Shown one piece after another: positions 32,576 through 41,072 of a DNA stretch of 54,160 nt; the first letter of the stretch is position 1, and each line of letters begins with the position of its first letter. The position numbers and the translations under genes were made by a program. Source of the stretch: an uncultured Clostridia bacterium (GTDB lineage: Bacteria; Bacillota; Clostridia; Oscillospirales; Acutalibacteraceae). The stretch covers positions 1 to 54,160 of the forward strand of contig CALWIZ010000013.1 in the NCBI GenBank assembly GCA_944380885.1, written 5' to 3'. The notes under the pieces were generated by a model that was given only the letters and a program-made list of their open reading frames with translations, was not told the origin of the DNA and did no database searches.

Positions 32576-34267
32576 TCACATTTTTTCAGGTGCGGTGATT
32601 TTCATAAGAGTAAGAACATTTTTTATTACGGTAGCGGTATCGCTGCAAAGCGTAAGTCTTGCCTGTGTAAGGCTGTCATCGTTACCCTTCACGCGGCAGA
32701 CCGAATAGAACTTATGAAATTTTGTCGCAAGCTCGGTAACATAGTGCGTAATGCGCGCGGGGTCATATGTTTTTGCCGACATAATAATTTCGTCCGTCAG
32801 CGCGGCAATATGGAGTGTAAGCTCCCTTTCTTCGGGTGTATTTAAAAGCGCAAGCTCGTCCTGACTGCATTTGCGGCGTTTTATTCCCTCAGCTTCAAGA
32901 TTTCTTATTATACTGCATATGCGCGCGTAAGCGTACTGTACATAATAAACCGGATTGGAGCTTGATTCGTTAACCGCGAGATCAAGGTCAAAATCAAAAT
33001 GACTGTTGGGTTCGCGCAGGTTAAAGAAAAACCTTGCGGCGTCGATAGGAACCTCATCAAGCAGTGTAACAAGAGTAATCGCTTTGCCTGAACGCTTTGA
33101 CGCTTTGATAACCTCTCCGTCGCGCACAAGCCGAACCATCTGCATAAGCACAACATCAAGCCTGTCCGCGTCTATCCCGAGAGCGGTAAGAGCGGCTTTA
33201 AGCCGCGGAACATATCCGTGATGGTCGGCGCCGAGTATATCAATGGCTTTATCAAAATTACGTGTAACGAGCTTATTATAATGGTAGGCGATATCCGGAA
33301 CTACATATGTCGGAACCCCGTTTGCCCTTACAAGCACGAAATCCTTGTCACAGCCGAAATCGGTTGCTCTGAACCACAAAGCGCCTTCATTTTCGTAGGT
33401 GTATCCGCTCTTTTTAAGCAGCTCGATTATTCTTGTGGTTTCTCCGCTTTTATGCAGAGAACTTTCCTTGAACCAGGTATCGTAATGAATACGGTATTTC
33501 GCGAGATCGGTTTCAAGACCTTTTATATTTTTCGGAAGAGCGAAATCAACAAGCGCTTTGCGGCGCTCCTCCTCGCTTTTTTCGACAAAGCTGTCGCCGT
33601 AAATTTCAGCAAAATCCTTTGCGTGCTGGATTATATCCTCACCGTGATATGAATCCTCGGGCATTTCAATGCCGTCTTTATAAAGTTGGAGATACCTCAG
33701 CTCAAGTGATAAACCGAATTTATTTATCTGATTTCCGGCATCATTTATATAAAATTCACGCTCTGTATAATATCCGGCCGCCTCCAAAACTGAAGCGAGG
33801 CAGTCCCCGAGCGCGCCTCCGCGGGCATTTCCTATGTGCATCGGTCCTGTAGGATTGGCGGAAACAAACTCAACAAGAACACGCTTGCCTGCACCATAAC
33901 CGCTTTTGCCGTAATCCTTGCCCTTTTCGTCAACATCGGCAAGAATATCGGCATAATATTTGTCTGACAGGAAGAAGTTTATAAAACCGGGGCCAGCAAT
34001 TTCGCTTTTTTCAATATATGTTCCGTCAAATTCAAATTTTTCCGAGAGAATTTCAGCGATTTTGCGCGGCGGCATACGAAACGCCTTTGACCAGACCATT
34101 GCGGCGTTGGCGGCATAATCACCGTGTTCGCGGTTCTGCGGAACAGAAACCGAAAAGACCGCCGGTTCTGACGCGGCTTCGAGCAGTCCCTCTTTAAGAG
34201 CTGCGTCCAAAGCCTGTTTTATGCATAGATTTACCTGTTCCTTTGCTTTTGATACTATTACTGACAT
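32576..34267 (-). CDS. argS: Arginyl-tRNA synthetase
   Basis: A 563-residue class I synthetase. The N-terminal Add-1 domain precedes the catalytic HIGH motif HIGN in NPTGPMHIGNARGGALGD, the DVVLMQMVRLVRDGEVIKASKRSGKAI region replaces the KMSKS loop, and a helical anticodon-binding domain (TLHIAALTDEIIMSAKTYDPARITHYVTELA) closes the protein. AGAGGT precedes ATG 34267. The 5' end overlaps the DUF1934 gene by 10 bp. As in Bacillus (ywiB-argS), these two are neighbours. Confidence 0.95.
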   Translation of the reverse strand: MSVIVSKAKEQVNLCIKQALDAALKEGLLEAASEPAVFSVSVPQNREHGDYAANAAMVWSKAFRMPPRKIAEILSEKFEFDGTYIEKSEIAGPGFINFFLSDKYYADILADVDEKGKDYGKSGYGAGKRVLVEFVSANPTGPMHIGNARGGALGDCLASVLEAAGYYTEREFYINDAGNQINKFGLSLELRYLQLYKDGIEMPEDSYHGEDIIQHAKDFAEIYGDSFVEKSEEERRKALVDFALPKNIKGLETDLAKYRIHYDTWFKESSLHKSGETTRIIELLKKSGYTYENEGALWFRATDFGCDKDFVLVRANGVPTYVVPDIAYHYNKLVTRNFDKAIDILGADHHGYVPRLKAALTALGIDADRLDVVLMQMVRLVRDGEVIKASKRSGKAITLVTLLDEVPIDAARFFFNLREPNSHFDFDLDLAVNESSSNPVYYVQYAYARICSIIRNLEAEGIKRRKCSQDELALLNTPEERELTLHIAALTDEIIMSAKTYDPARITHYVTELATKFHKFYSVCRVKGNDDSLTQARLTLCSDTATVIKNVLTLMKITAPEKM

Positions 34268-34692
34268 TTTTTTACCTCTCTGACCGAAATATTAACCGTG
34301 TTGCGGCTTATGAGCTTCAGCTTCGAATCAATAGTATAGCGCATTGATATATTTCCGCCGCTGCCTGTAAGATCTGTTTTGACAAATTCCCCGAAAATAC
34401 CTATTGTAAGGTCCCCGTGCGGAGTACTGTAACAGCAGATGCTTCGTTTTCCTTCCTCAACCACAAGACGGCTTTCCACCGCGCCTGAACGCTGAAGAAC
34501 AACGCTGTTGTCCGGCTTTATGTAAAGGCAGGTTTTTACATCGCCAAGTCCAAGCATTTCGCTCTCATCGTATGAAATAAAATAGCTTCCGTTTTTTTCG
34601 CCGAAACGTCCGTCAGTAGTAAGCTCTACCGTTTCCTGATTATCGTCTGCTCCCTGCTCGCCTTTAATATTTATTATAACTTCTTTCATCAT
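34258..34692 (-). CDS. DUF1934 (YwiB-like) protein
   Basis: A 144-residue small beta-barrel protein (calycin-like) of the DUF1934/YwiB family. It has the start IINIKGEQG, repeated beta strands, and the YDESEMLGLGDVKT and GDLTIGIFGE elements. It is commonly encoded directly upstream of argS in Firmicutes. It begins with two Met codons at 34692 and 34689; the first overlaps the murI stop (ATGA), so translation is coupled. Function unknown. Confidence 0.85.
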   Translation of the reverse strand: MMKEVIINIKGEQGADDNQETVELTTDGRFGEKNGSYFISYDESEMLGLGDVKTCLYIKPDNSVVLQRSGAVESRLVVEEGKRSICCYSTPHGDLTIGIFGEFVKTDLTGSGGNISMRYTIDSKLKLISRNTVNISVREVKKCQ

Positions 34693-35507
34693 AAACTGCT
34701 TAAATCCACCTGCTCTACCTTGGAATCATCTATTTCCTCCCCGAGAAGAATCGATGCCTGATTTTTGAATGAATCCGGCTTGTCGCTGACATAAAAACTG
34801 TGTGCCGGTTCATCGTTTTCCGAATTGGATATACCGTTTTTGCTAACATAATCTGCAACCGCTTTGGCTACCGCTACACCGGGGTTTATAAGTGATACTT
34901 TATCCCCTAATACGGCGGAAATGGCTTTTATAAGAACCGGATAATGCGTACAGCCGAGTATAAGCGTATCGCACTGTGCGCTGACAATAGGCTCAAGATA
35001 CCGTTTTACCGTTTGAGTTACAACGATATCATCTGAAGAGTACCATCCCTCCTCCACGAGCGGAACAAAAAGCGAGCAGGCAGCCGCCGTAACATCGGCG
35101 TCAGGCATAAGCCTTAAAATTTCCTTTTTATGACTTCCGCTCGCGACTGTTGCGGAGGTTCCTATAACGCCGATTTTTTTGTTTTTTGTAACAGCAACCG
35201 CTGCTGCGGCGGCATGAGTCACCATTTCGAAAAAAGGCACCGGAAGATTTCCCGAGTTGTCCGCCGCAACCGAAGAAACGGTTCCGCAAGCAGCGATAAT
35301 AAGCTTTACGTCTTTTTTCAGCAGGAAGCTCTCGTCCTGTGCGGCATATTTCTGTATTGTTTCACGGCTGCGTGTCCCGTACGGTACACGGCCGGTATCC
35401 CCGAAATAAACAATATTCTCATCAGGAAGGCGTTTAATTATCTCTTTCGCGACGGTAAGTCCGCCAAGTCCGGAATCAAAAATACCTATTGCACGACTGT
35501 CTGCCAT
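34689..35507 (-). CDS. murI: Glutamate racemase
   Basis: A 272-residue cofactor-independent racemase making D-glutamate for peptidoglycan. It has FDSGLGGLTVAKEI near residue 10, the catalytic Cys in IIAACGTVSS (about 75) and the second Cys in LILGCTHYPV (about 185), plus a conserved VVEEGWYSSDD-type loop. AGGGG precedes ATG 35507. Promoter at 35539-35567. It heads a transcript running murI, DUF1934, argS, and further. Confidence 0.94.
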   Translation of the reverse strand: MADSRAIGIFDSGLGGLTVAKEIIKRLPDENIVYFGDTGRVPYGTRSRETIQKYAAQDESFLLKKDVKLIIAACGTVSSVAADNSGNLPVPFFEMVTHAAAAAVAVTKNKKIGVIGTSATVASGSHKKEILRLMPDADVTAAACSLFVPLVEEGWYSSDDIVVTQTVKRYLEPIVSAQCDTLILGCTHYPVLIKAISAVLGDKVSLINPGVAVAKAVADYVSKNGISNSENDEPAHSFYVSDKPDSFKNQASILLGEEIDDSKVEQVDLSSL

Positions 35508-35538
35508 GCAATCAACCCCTTAATTTGTAATTCATTTT

Positions 35539-35567
35539 ATAATACCACATTTTCGTCATATTCGCAA
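35539..35567 (-). promoter_or_regulatory. Promoter of murI
   Basis: On the minus strand TTGCGA (35567-35562) and TATTAT (35544-35539) with a 17-bp spacer. Confidence 0.65.
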
Positions 35568-35580
35568 CAGTAAAAATACA

Positions 35581-35617
35581 AAAAACCGATTTACCAAACA
35601 TCGGCAAACCGGTTTTA
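35581..35617 (-). terminator. Terminator of the scpA-rluB gene run
   Basis: On the minus strand AAAACCGGTTTGCC pairs with GGTAAATCGGTTTT (14 bp, two G-U pairs) followed by a U-rich tail. It lies 11 bp after the stop of the 122-residue gene. Confidence 0.7.
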
Positions 35618-35627
35618 AAAAATGCGG

Positions 35628-35996
35628 TCATTTACCCTGACAGCAATCACTGAAAAGCCTGTCAATATCAAGCAGACCAGATGCGCGGTCTTTGATAAAA
35701 CCGAGCTTTTCGCACAACTGTTCACTGTCTTCGGCACAGTAAGCGTCCATAACGCTTCTCTGCGCAGCTATATGAAGTGTGCTGCGTAAAATACCGTCAG
35801 CCAGCGGCAGGTCGCTTTCCGGAAATATTTTATATACAATCATTCTCTCACTGTCAAGACTGTAAAGAGAATAGCCCATCAGCCCGTCAGGTCCTTCCGC
35901 GGTAAGACAGCCGGAATTTTCACCGTATTCAACCGAATTATCTTTAAACATTTTTCCAATTACGTTTTTATCTTTTACAGGTGCCAGAGATATCAT
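35628..35996 (-). CDS. Hypothetical protein, possible degenerate acetyltransferase fold
   Basis: A 122-residue protein. The layout (an N-terminal MISLAPVKDKNVIGKMF helix, a central strand GYSLYSLDSERMIVYKIF, then a helix LADGILRSTLHIAAQ, and the end CEKLGFIKDRAS) resembles a GNAT core, but the acetyl-CoA P-loop (Q/R-x-x-G-x-G/A) is not visible. The start overlaps the rluB stop (TAATG), so it is translated with that gene. A remote or inactive GNAT is a guess. Confidence 0.5.
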   Translation of the reverse strand: MISLAPVKDKNVIGKMFKDNSVEYGENSGCLTAEGPDGLMGYSLYSLDSERMIVYKIFPESDLPLADGILRSTLHIAAQRSVMDAYCAEDSEQLCEKLGFIKDRASGLLDIDRLFSDCCQGK

Positions 35997-36736
35997 TATA
36001 TTTCCTCGCTTTTCTGTGAAACGGCGGTAAGGCGGCGCATTTCCCTTTCGTTAAGCGGACGCCATTTCCCCTGCGGAAGCATACCGAGCTTAACGCCCGC
36101 AATTTCGGTGCGCTTGAGGCGTATTACCTCAAGTCCGACCGCTTCGCACATTCGCCTTATCTGACGGTTTCTCCCCTCATGTATAATAAAAATAAGAACC
36201 GTTCTGTCGGTTTTTCTCTCCGCGACAAAGCAGTCGCACGGAAGCGTTTTTTTACCGTCAAGAAGTATGCCTTCCTTCATTTGAAGTATCTGCTCTTCTT
36301 CGGCATTGCCCCTTACTGTAACACGGTAAGTTTTGTTTACGTGCGATGACGGATGAGTGAGCTTATTTGCGAAATCGCCGTCATTTGTCATTATCAAAAG
36401 CCCTTCGGAATCACGGTCAAGCCTTCCGACAGGAAAAAGCCTTGCACCGGCGTCGGCGGTAAGCTCCGAAACATTTTTTCTGCCCAGCTCATCACGCATT
36501 GTCGTAATATATCCGCGCGGCTTATTTAGCATTATATAAATTTTTTCATTGACCGGAACGACTGTTTTTCCGCGTACCGTAACCTTATCGCGCTTCGGGT
36601 CCACCTTTGCGCCAAGAAAGGCGATATGTCCGTTTATTTTCACTTTCCCCTGCTCTATCAGCTCTTCGGCTTTGCGGCGTGAAGCTATACCGCACTCCGA
36701 AAGATGCTTCTGCAGGCGTATTTTATTATCCCTCAT
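35996..36736 (-). CDS. rluB: rRNA pseudouridine synthase, RluB/RsuA family
   Basis: A 246-residue enzyme. An N-terminal S4 RNA-binding domain (LQKHLSECGIASRRKAEELI) is followed by the pseudouridine synthase core with the catalytic Asp in the GRLDRDSEGLLIMTNDG motif, and KTYRVTVRGNAEEEQIL later. RluB modifies 23S rRNA; RsuA and RluE relatives exist, so the exact target is unproven. It shares its operon with the D,D-carboxypeptidase upstream (14-bp gap), in the scpAB neighbourhood as in Bacillus. Confidence 0.9.
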   Translation of the reverse strand: MRDNKIRLQKHLSECGIASRRKAEELIEQGKVKINGHIAFLGAKVDPKRDKVTVRGKTVVPVNEKIYIMLNKPRGYITTMRDELGRKNVSELTADAGARLFPVGRLDRDSEGLLIMTNDGDFANKLTHPSSHVNKTYRVTVRGNAEEEQILQMKEGILLDGKKTLPCDCFVAERKTDRTVLIFIIHEGRNRQIRRMCEAVGLEVIRLKRTEIAGVKLGMLPQGKWRPLNEREMRRLTAVSQKSEEI

Positions 36737-36750
36737 ATTTGATTTTACTC

Positions 36751-37863
36751 CTATATGCTTTTGAAAATATGTTTTATGTTTTCGGCAAACACTGTAAGAA
36801 AATCCGGCTTAGCGGTATAGGCCGATATATTACGCTGCGCCGTAAGCGGTACGCTGCCTATCACCTCTCCGTTCATGCTGTATTCGGCAGTTCCTATTAC
36901 GTCGCCTTCGGCTACCGGAGCATAAATAAAGTGCGGCAGCCTTACGGTACAGGAAATATCGGCGGTTTCAAGTGTATTGACGGTATATGGTTCTATAAAA
37001 ATTTCTATGTACTCATCGGCAGAGCCTATCACCGGCACATTATAGCATGAAGTCGGCGGCGAATAGCGCGTCTGCTTTATTTGCTCAAGACCGTATTCGA
37101 GAAGCCCCGCGTGGTCATCCCAGTCATCCGGATCGTTGAGCGTTACGGCAACAGCGAGCTTACCGTCGCGTTCGGCGGCACTTACAAGGCATCTGCCGGA
37201 TTTTTTTGTAAAACCGGTTTTTACACCTACCGCTCCTTCAAATGAGGAAAGGAGCTTATTGTGATTTGTGAGCGTGCGCCTGTAAGGTGGATTTCCGTAA
37301 TTAAGCACCGCTGATTTGCTTGAGGCGGCTTTCGCGAAATCCTCATTTTTAAGCGCGTGCGCGGCAAGCAGAGCCAAATCATACGCGGTAGTATAATGCC
37401 CGTCGGCGTCAAGTCCGGACGGCGTGACAAAATGCGTATTTTTAAGACCTATTTCTTCTGCGCGCCGATTCATCATTTCTGCGAATTTCTCAACAGAACC
37501 GGCGATAGAAATTGCCGTAACATTAGCGGCATCGTTTCCGGAAGCTAACATCATGCCGTAAAGCAAATCATGATATGTCACTCTGTCGCCCGCGAGCAGC
37601 CCCATAGATGAGCCTTCTACTCTAAGCATATCGGCTGTGACGGTAATTTCCTTGCTCAAATCGGCAGTTTCGCATAAAATAAGCGCTGTCATAATCTTTG
37701 TTGTGCTCGCCATCGGCAGCTTTTCGTTTTCATTGTACGAATAAATTATCTCGCCGGTATCACCGTTTATAAGCGCGGCGGCTTTTGCCGAAGTCATCTC
37801 GGCCTTTGTATTCACAAACGGTAAAAGCAGCATAGCAAGAACGAAGCAGACAATTTTTTTCAA
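36751..37863 (-). CDS. D-alanyl-D-alanine carboxypeptidase (DacF/DacB type)
   Basis: About 370 residues, peptidase S11. A signal peptide (KKIVCFVLAMLLLPF) precedes STTK (ASTTKIMTALI) with the nucleophile Ser, SGND as the SxN triad, and KTG in VKTGFTKKSGRC. A C-terminal beta-rich domain follows. It trims the terminal D-Ala from peptidoglycan stem peptides. The frame opens at GTG 37872, but that lies in the ribosome site GGTGGGGTGG, so TTG 37863 (MKKIVCFVL) is likely and gives a tidy signal peptide. The ytfJ/ytfI and scp genes next to it suggest the sporulation-linked DacF or DacB role. Confidence 0.9.
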   Translation of the reverse strand: MKKIVCFVLAMLLLPFVNTKAEMTSAKAAALINGDTGEIIYSYNENEKLPMASTTKIMTALILCETADLSKEITVTADMLRVEGSSMGLLAGDRVTYHDLLYGMMLASGNDAANVTAISIAGSVEKFAEMMNRRAEEIGLKNTHFVTPSGLDADGHYTTAYDLALLAAHALKNEDFAKAASSKSAVLNYGNPPYRRTLTNHNKLLSSFEGAVGVKTGFTKKSGRCLVSAAERDGKLAVAVTLNDPDDWDDHAGLLEYGLEQIKQTRYSPPTSCYNVPVIGSADEYIEIFIEPYTVNTLETADISCTVRLPHFIYAPVAEGDVIGTAEYSMNGEVIGSVPLTAQRNISAYTAKPDFLTVFAENIKHIFKSI

Positions 37864-37907
37864 ATCCACCACCCCACCCTTATTTTATTAAGGGTAAGGC
37901 TTATATA

Positions 37908-38291
37908 TTACTGCTGCGTTTTTTCTTTTTTATCCTTTGAGAAAATTTCTTTTGCTTTTTCAAGAACCTCCGGAGCCATGGATATTGCTTTATCAACCGA
38001 TGTCATTTCGTTATAAACCGGCATCATTTTAACATTCTGACCGTTTATAGCTATGAAAGCAACAGGAGAAAGCGTCACGCCAGCTCCGCCGCCTCCGCCG
38101 AAAAGTCCTGACTGTGTTTTGCTCGGAAAATCACTGCCGCCGGTCGCTACACCGAACGAAACTTTTGACACAGGTATAAGCGTAATATCGCCTACTACAA
38201 TCGGGTCGCCGATTATAGTATTTGCGTCAACCATGGCGCGCAGCTTGTCCATAGTTATGTCCATAATACCTTTAATACTGTTTTCGCTCAT
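37908..38291 (-). CDS. YtfJ/GerW-family sporulation protein
   Basis: A 127-residue protein of the GerW/YtfJ family. It has IKGIMDITMDKLRAMVDANTIIGDPI, the VSFGVATGGSDF segment and a Gly-rich LFGGGGGAGV stretch. In Bacillus YtfJ is needed for lysozyme-dependent spore germination. ATG 38291 follows GAGGA and overlaps the upstream DUF2953 stop, the ytfI-ytfJ order of Bacillus. Confidence 0.9.
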   Translation of the reverse strand: MSENSIKGIMDITMDKLRAMVDANTIIGDPIVVGDITLIPVSKVSFGVATGGSDFPSKTQSGLFGGGGGAGVTLSPVAFIAINGQNVKMMPVYNEMTSVDKAISMAPEVLEKAKEIFSKDKKEKTQQ

Positions 38292-38914
38292 AACTCATTC
38301 CTCATTTTAAATTTATTGTACACTGAAAAAATATCGAAAAGTGTCATAATTAAAAAAATAACCCGCGCACCGGCGTCAAGGGAAAAAGCAAAATCGGAAT
38401 TTCCGGAATTGAAGTCTGACGAAATATTTATTTTTTTAAATGAAATTCCGGCGGCACTTTCAAGAAATGCCAGCACCGGATAAACCGAACCGCATACCGT
38501 ACCGTATTCTATTGCGGTCTGAGCGGCGTTTTCTCCGGCGACAATAATATCAACACATACTTTTTTTATAAAAAAATACTTGAGCCTTTTTTTGATTTTT
38601 TTCAGAACCTGTCCGGCAAAGCTGAAAATTTCCCTGACAGCACCGGCAAAGCCGTATCTTTTTTTCAGATGTTCAAATATTTTTTTTAATCCGCTGTTTT
38701 CCGCCTTTTTATCGGTAACACTTTTATCATCAGTCTTATCAATGCTTTTTTCATCTTTTTTTTCTTCGTCTTTCAACTCATACACTTTAATTCCCGCAAT
38801 CTTGATTTTCGCGGAAAAATCACCGTCACGAAATGAAAGCGACAATGCAACCGGCAGAAATAGTATAATAAAAATCACCGCCGCAACCGACAGTATAATA
38901 ATAAGGGGAACCAA
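38288..38914 (-). CDS. DUF2953 (YtfI-like) membrane protein
   Basis: A 208-residue protein with one N-terminal membrane helix (VPLIIILSVAAVIFIILFL), a highly charged linker (DEEKKDEKSIDKTDDK) and a C-terminal DUF2953-type domain (GENAAQTAIEYGTVCGSVYP). Start TTG 38914 follows AGGAG by 8 nt. It is translationally coupled to ytfJ, as in Bacillus. Role in sporulation inferred from the gene pair. Confidence 0.8.
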   Translation of the reverse strand: MVPLIIILSVAAVIFIILFLPVALSLSFRDGDFSAKIKIAGIKVYELKDEEKKDEKSIDKTDDKSVTDKKAENSGLKKIFEHLKKRYGFAGAVREIFSFAGQVLKKIKKRLKYFFIKKVCVDIIVAGENAAQTAIEYGTVCGSVYPVLAFLESAAGISFKKINISSDFNSGNSDFAFSLDAGARVIFLIMTLFDIFSVYNKFKMRNEL

Positions 38915-38985
38915 AAGACCGTCTCCTCACTGAAAAAAATGACAGATAAAAAGCCGTATTTATATTATCCGGCAAAGTCGCGGTT

Positions 38986-39570
38986 TTATTCCGCTTCGTC
39001 TTCCCCGTTTATATCATCATCAAGCGGTATCTGCTCGCCTACCTCGCGGCTCGCATTATCCTTTTCGGGAAGCGGCGGCAATTCTGTAAGATCATTAAGC
39101 GAAAAGCATCTGAGAAAATTTTTTGTAGTTCCGTAAAGAAGCGGCTTTCCGGGAAGTTCAAGCCGGCCGCGTTCTTCAATCAGTCCCTTTTCCACAAGTG
39201 TAGTGACAACACCTGAACAGTCAACACCTCTGACCTGCTCGATAAACGATTTGGTGACAGGCTGGTTATACGCCACAACCGCAAGAACTTCAAGCGCGGC
39301 GGAAGACAGAGGCGTTCTCCGTTTTAAGTCAAACATAGATTTTATATAAGAGGCATATTCTTTTTTAGTTGCAAGCTGATATGTATTTTCCATACGTACA
39401 AGCTCAATTCCGTTTTCCTTAGAAGAAAGTTTTTTCTGAAGTTTTTCCATTACTGCGACGACCTCTTCGGGCGTAACCGAGAAAACCTGCGCAAAACGGT
39501 CAATACTGAGCGGCTCTCCGCCGGCAAAAAGCACAGCCTCAAAAGCCGGCAAAAGTTCTGAAGTCGTCAT
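38986..39570 (-). CDS. scpB: Chromosome segregation and condensation protein ScpB
   Basis: A 194-residue winged-helix kleisin partner of SMC. The two winged helices are covered by FEAVLFAGGEPLS and VVAYNQPVTKSFIEQVRGVD, then a C-terminal GTTKNFLRCFSLNDLTELPPLP. ScpB dimers bind ScpA and the SMC head. It overlaps the scpA stop. The tail is acidic and rich in E and D. Typical scpA-scpB order. Confidence 0.93.
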   Translation of the reverse strand: MTTSELLPAFEAVLFAGGEPLSIDRFAQVFSVTPEEVVAVMEKLQKKLSSKENGIELVRMENTYQLATKKEYASYIKSMFDLKRRTPLSSAALEVLAVVAYNQPVTKSFIEQVRGVDCSGVVTTLVEKGLIEERGRLELPGKPLLYGTTKNFLRCFSLNDLTELPPLPEKDNASREVGEQIPLDDDINGEDEAE

Positions 39571-40289
39571 CTGCGTTTATGCTCCTTAATCAGTGTTATT
39601 TCTGCGTTGTCTGCCTCACCGTCAATCCGTACCCTGTTTGCTTTACAGAGTTCAAGCACGGCAAGAAAAGTCGCGACTAGCTCTGAACGGCTGTGTGACG
39701 TTCTGTACAGCGAGCATAGTTTTTTTGAACCGCCCGTCCACAGGTTTCTTATAACAAAAACAATCCTTGTAGAGACAGCGACAATCTTTTTTGCCACTAT
39801 TTTTGTAAACGGAGCAGTAGACGGCGGCAGCTTTCGCTGACCTCTCCCCACTGCCGAAAGATATGAGACATACATTACGTCGGACGAATGAGTAAGTTCA
39901 TATGTTTTGTCAAACTCAAGCTCTTCGGGCTTTCTTACAAAACGGTCAAAGCCATCCTGCATGCCGGCAAGCTGCCTCGCTATCTGCTGACAGACCATAT
40001 ATTCAAGCAGCTCGCCTGTAAGTTCCTCTTTCAGCTTTACTATTTCATCATGCTTAGGCAAAAGACTTACCGTTTTTATATACAGAAGACGAGAAGCCAT
40101 TTCAAGAAACTCGCTTGAAATTTCCATTTCCTCGTTCTGAAACTGTTTTATCTGCTCAAGATACTGGTCGATAAGCTCGGTAAGCGGTATATCGTAAATG
40201 TTGAGCTTGTTGCGCGCTATAAGCTGCAAAAGCAGGTCAAGAGGGCCCTCAAATCCCTCAATTTTATAGCTTAAAGTAACTTCTTCCAT
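39567..40289 (-). CDS. scpA: Chromosome segregation and condensation protein ScpA
   Basis: A 240-residue kleisin. The N-terminal SMC-neck-binding helix is YKIEGFEGPLDLLLQLIARNKLNIYDIPL, and a C-terminal winged helix includes ELVATFLAVLELCKANRVRI. With ScpB it closes the SMC ring for chromosome arm alignment. It lies 4 bp after the M50 protease gene in a common transcript. Normal length. Confidence 0.94.
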   Translation of the reverse strand: MEEVTLSYKIEGFEGPLDLLLQLIARNKLNIYDIPLTELIDQYLEQIKQFQNEEMEISSEFLEMASRLLYIKTVSLLPKHDEIVKLKEELTGELLEYMVCQQIARQLAGMQDGFDRFVRKPEELEFDKTYELTHSSDVMYVSYLSAVGRGQRKLPPSTAPFTKIVAKKIVAVSTRIVFVIRNLWTGGSKKLCSLYRTSHSRSELVATFLAVLELCKANRVRIDGEADNAEITLIKEHKRR

Positions 40290-40293
40290 TCTC

Positions 40294-40974
40294 TCACCCT
40301 ATCAAGCTGAACGGAAGATACGCGATATTCTGAAGAAAGTTCATCACGGCGCTTGTAAGAAATCCGAGAGGTTTGTCAAGCACGCCGAACCAAATAAGGA
40401 CAAGCAAACCGTAAAAAATATAGCGTTCATAACGCATAAGCGCGTAATACTGTCTGTACGGAAGCAATGCTGACAAAAGTCTCGAACCGTCAAGCGGAGG
40501 AATCGGGATCAGATTGAAAACCGCAAGCGATACATTTATATAAGCAATCCAGTAGAAAAAGTAAGCAATATAAAACAAAGCAAATACTTCGGTAACGCCC
40601 ATTAAGAACGTAAAAAGATAATACAGGATAAGAGTGATAAGCGAAACTATAAGATTTGATACAGGCCCCGCAAGCGCGGTTACAGCCATTCCCCCCTTGG
40701 GATTTTTGAAATTTCCGGCATTAATCTGAACAGGTCTCGCCCAGCCGAAGCCAACAAGGAGTATACAGGCGGCGCCCAGATAATCTATATGAGCAAAAGG
40801 ATTAAGCGTCAGTCTTCCCTGATATCTCGGCGTAGGGTCACCGAGCTTAACCGCTGTCCAGCCGTGCGCAAATTCATGTACCGGAAGGGTGAGAAATATA
40901 ACGGCGAGTGAAGAAAGCATATATATTATAACACCGGAAACCGAAAAATTTCCGGACAACAGCATACTTAACAA
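40294..40974 (-). CDS. Site-2 protease family (M50) membrane metalloprotease
   Basis: About 227 residues, five to six membrane segments. The zinc site is HEFAH (HExxH) in LPVHEFAHGWTAVKLGD, and the second metal-binding motif is NLIPIPPLDGSRLL (conserved NPDG-like). The LNPFAHIDYLG loop is typical of the YwhC-type group. These intramembrane proteases cut membrane substrates. The opening GTG 40983 lies in the ribosome site GGAGTGG, so TTG 40974 (MLSMLLSGN) is preferred. First gene of a run reading M50, scpA, scpB, ytfI, ytfJ, dac, rluB. Confidence 0.9.
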   Translation of the reverse strand: MLSMLLSGNFSVSGVIIYMLSSLAVIFLTLPVHEFAHGWTAVKLGDPTPRYQGRLTLNPFAHIDYLGAACILLVGFGWARPVQINAGNFKNPKGGMAVTALAGPVSNLIVSLITLILYYLFTFLMGVTEVFALFYIAYFFYWIAYINVSLAVFNLIPIPPLDGSRLLSALLPYRQYYALMRYERYIFYGLLVLIWFGVLDKPLGFLTSAVMNFLQNIAYLPFSLIG

Positions 40975-41000
40975 ATAAACCACTCCATTCTATCATTGCT

Positions 41001-41029
41001 ATTATATAACAATTATTAAGCAATTACAA
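41001..41029 (-). promoter_or_regulatory. Promoter of the M50-scpA run
   Basis: On the minus strand TTGTAA (41029-41024) and TATAAT (41006-41001) with ideal 17-bp spacing. Confidence 0.75.
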
Positions 41030-41041
41030 GAAAAACATACA

Positions 41042-41067
41042 GCCCGCCCGTTTTTAAGCGGGCGGGC
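41042..41067. terminator. Terminator after addA
   Basis: GCCCGCCCG and CGGGCGGGC (9-bp GC stem, 8-nt loop) lie 5 bp past the addA stop. The U-rich part of the minus-strand tail starts a few bases further on (TGTATGTTTTTC). Confidence 0.7.
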
Positions 41068-41072
41068 AAGGG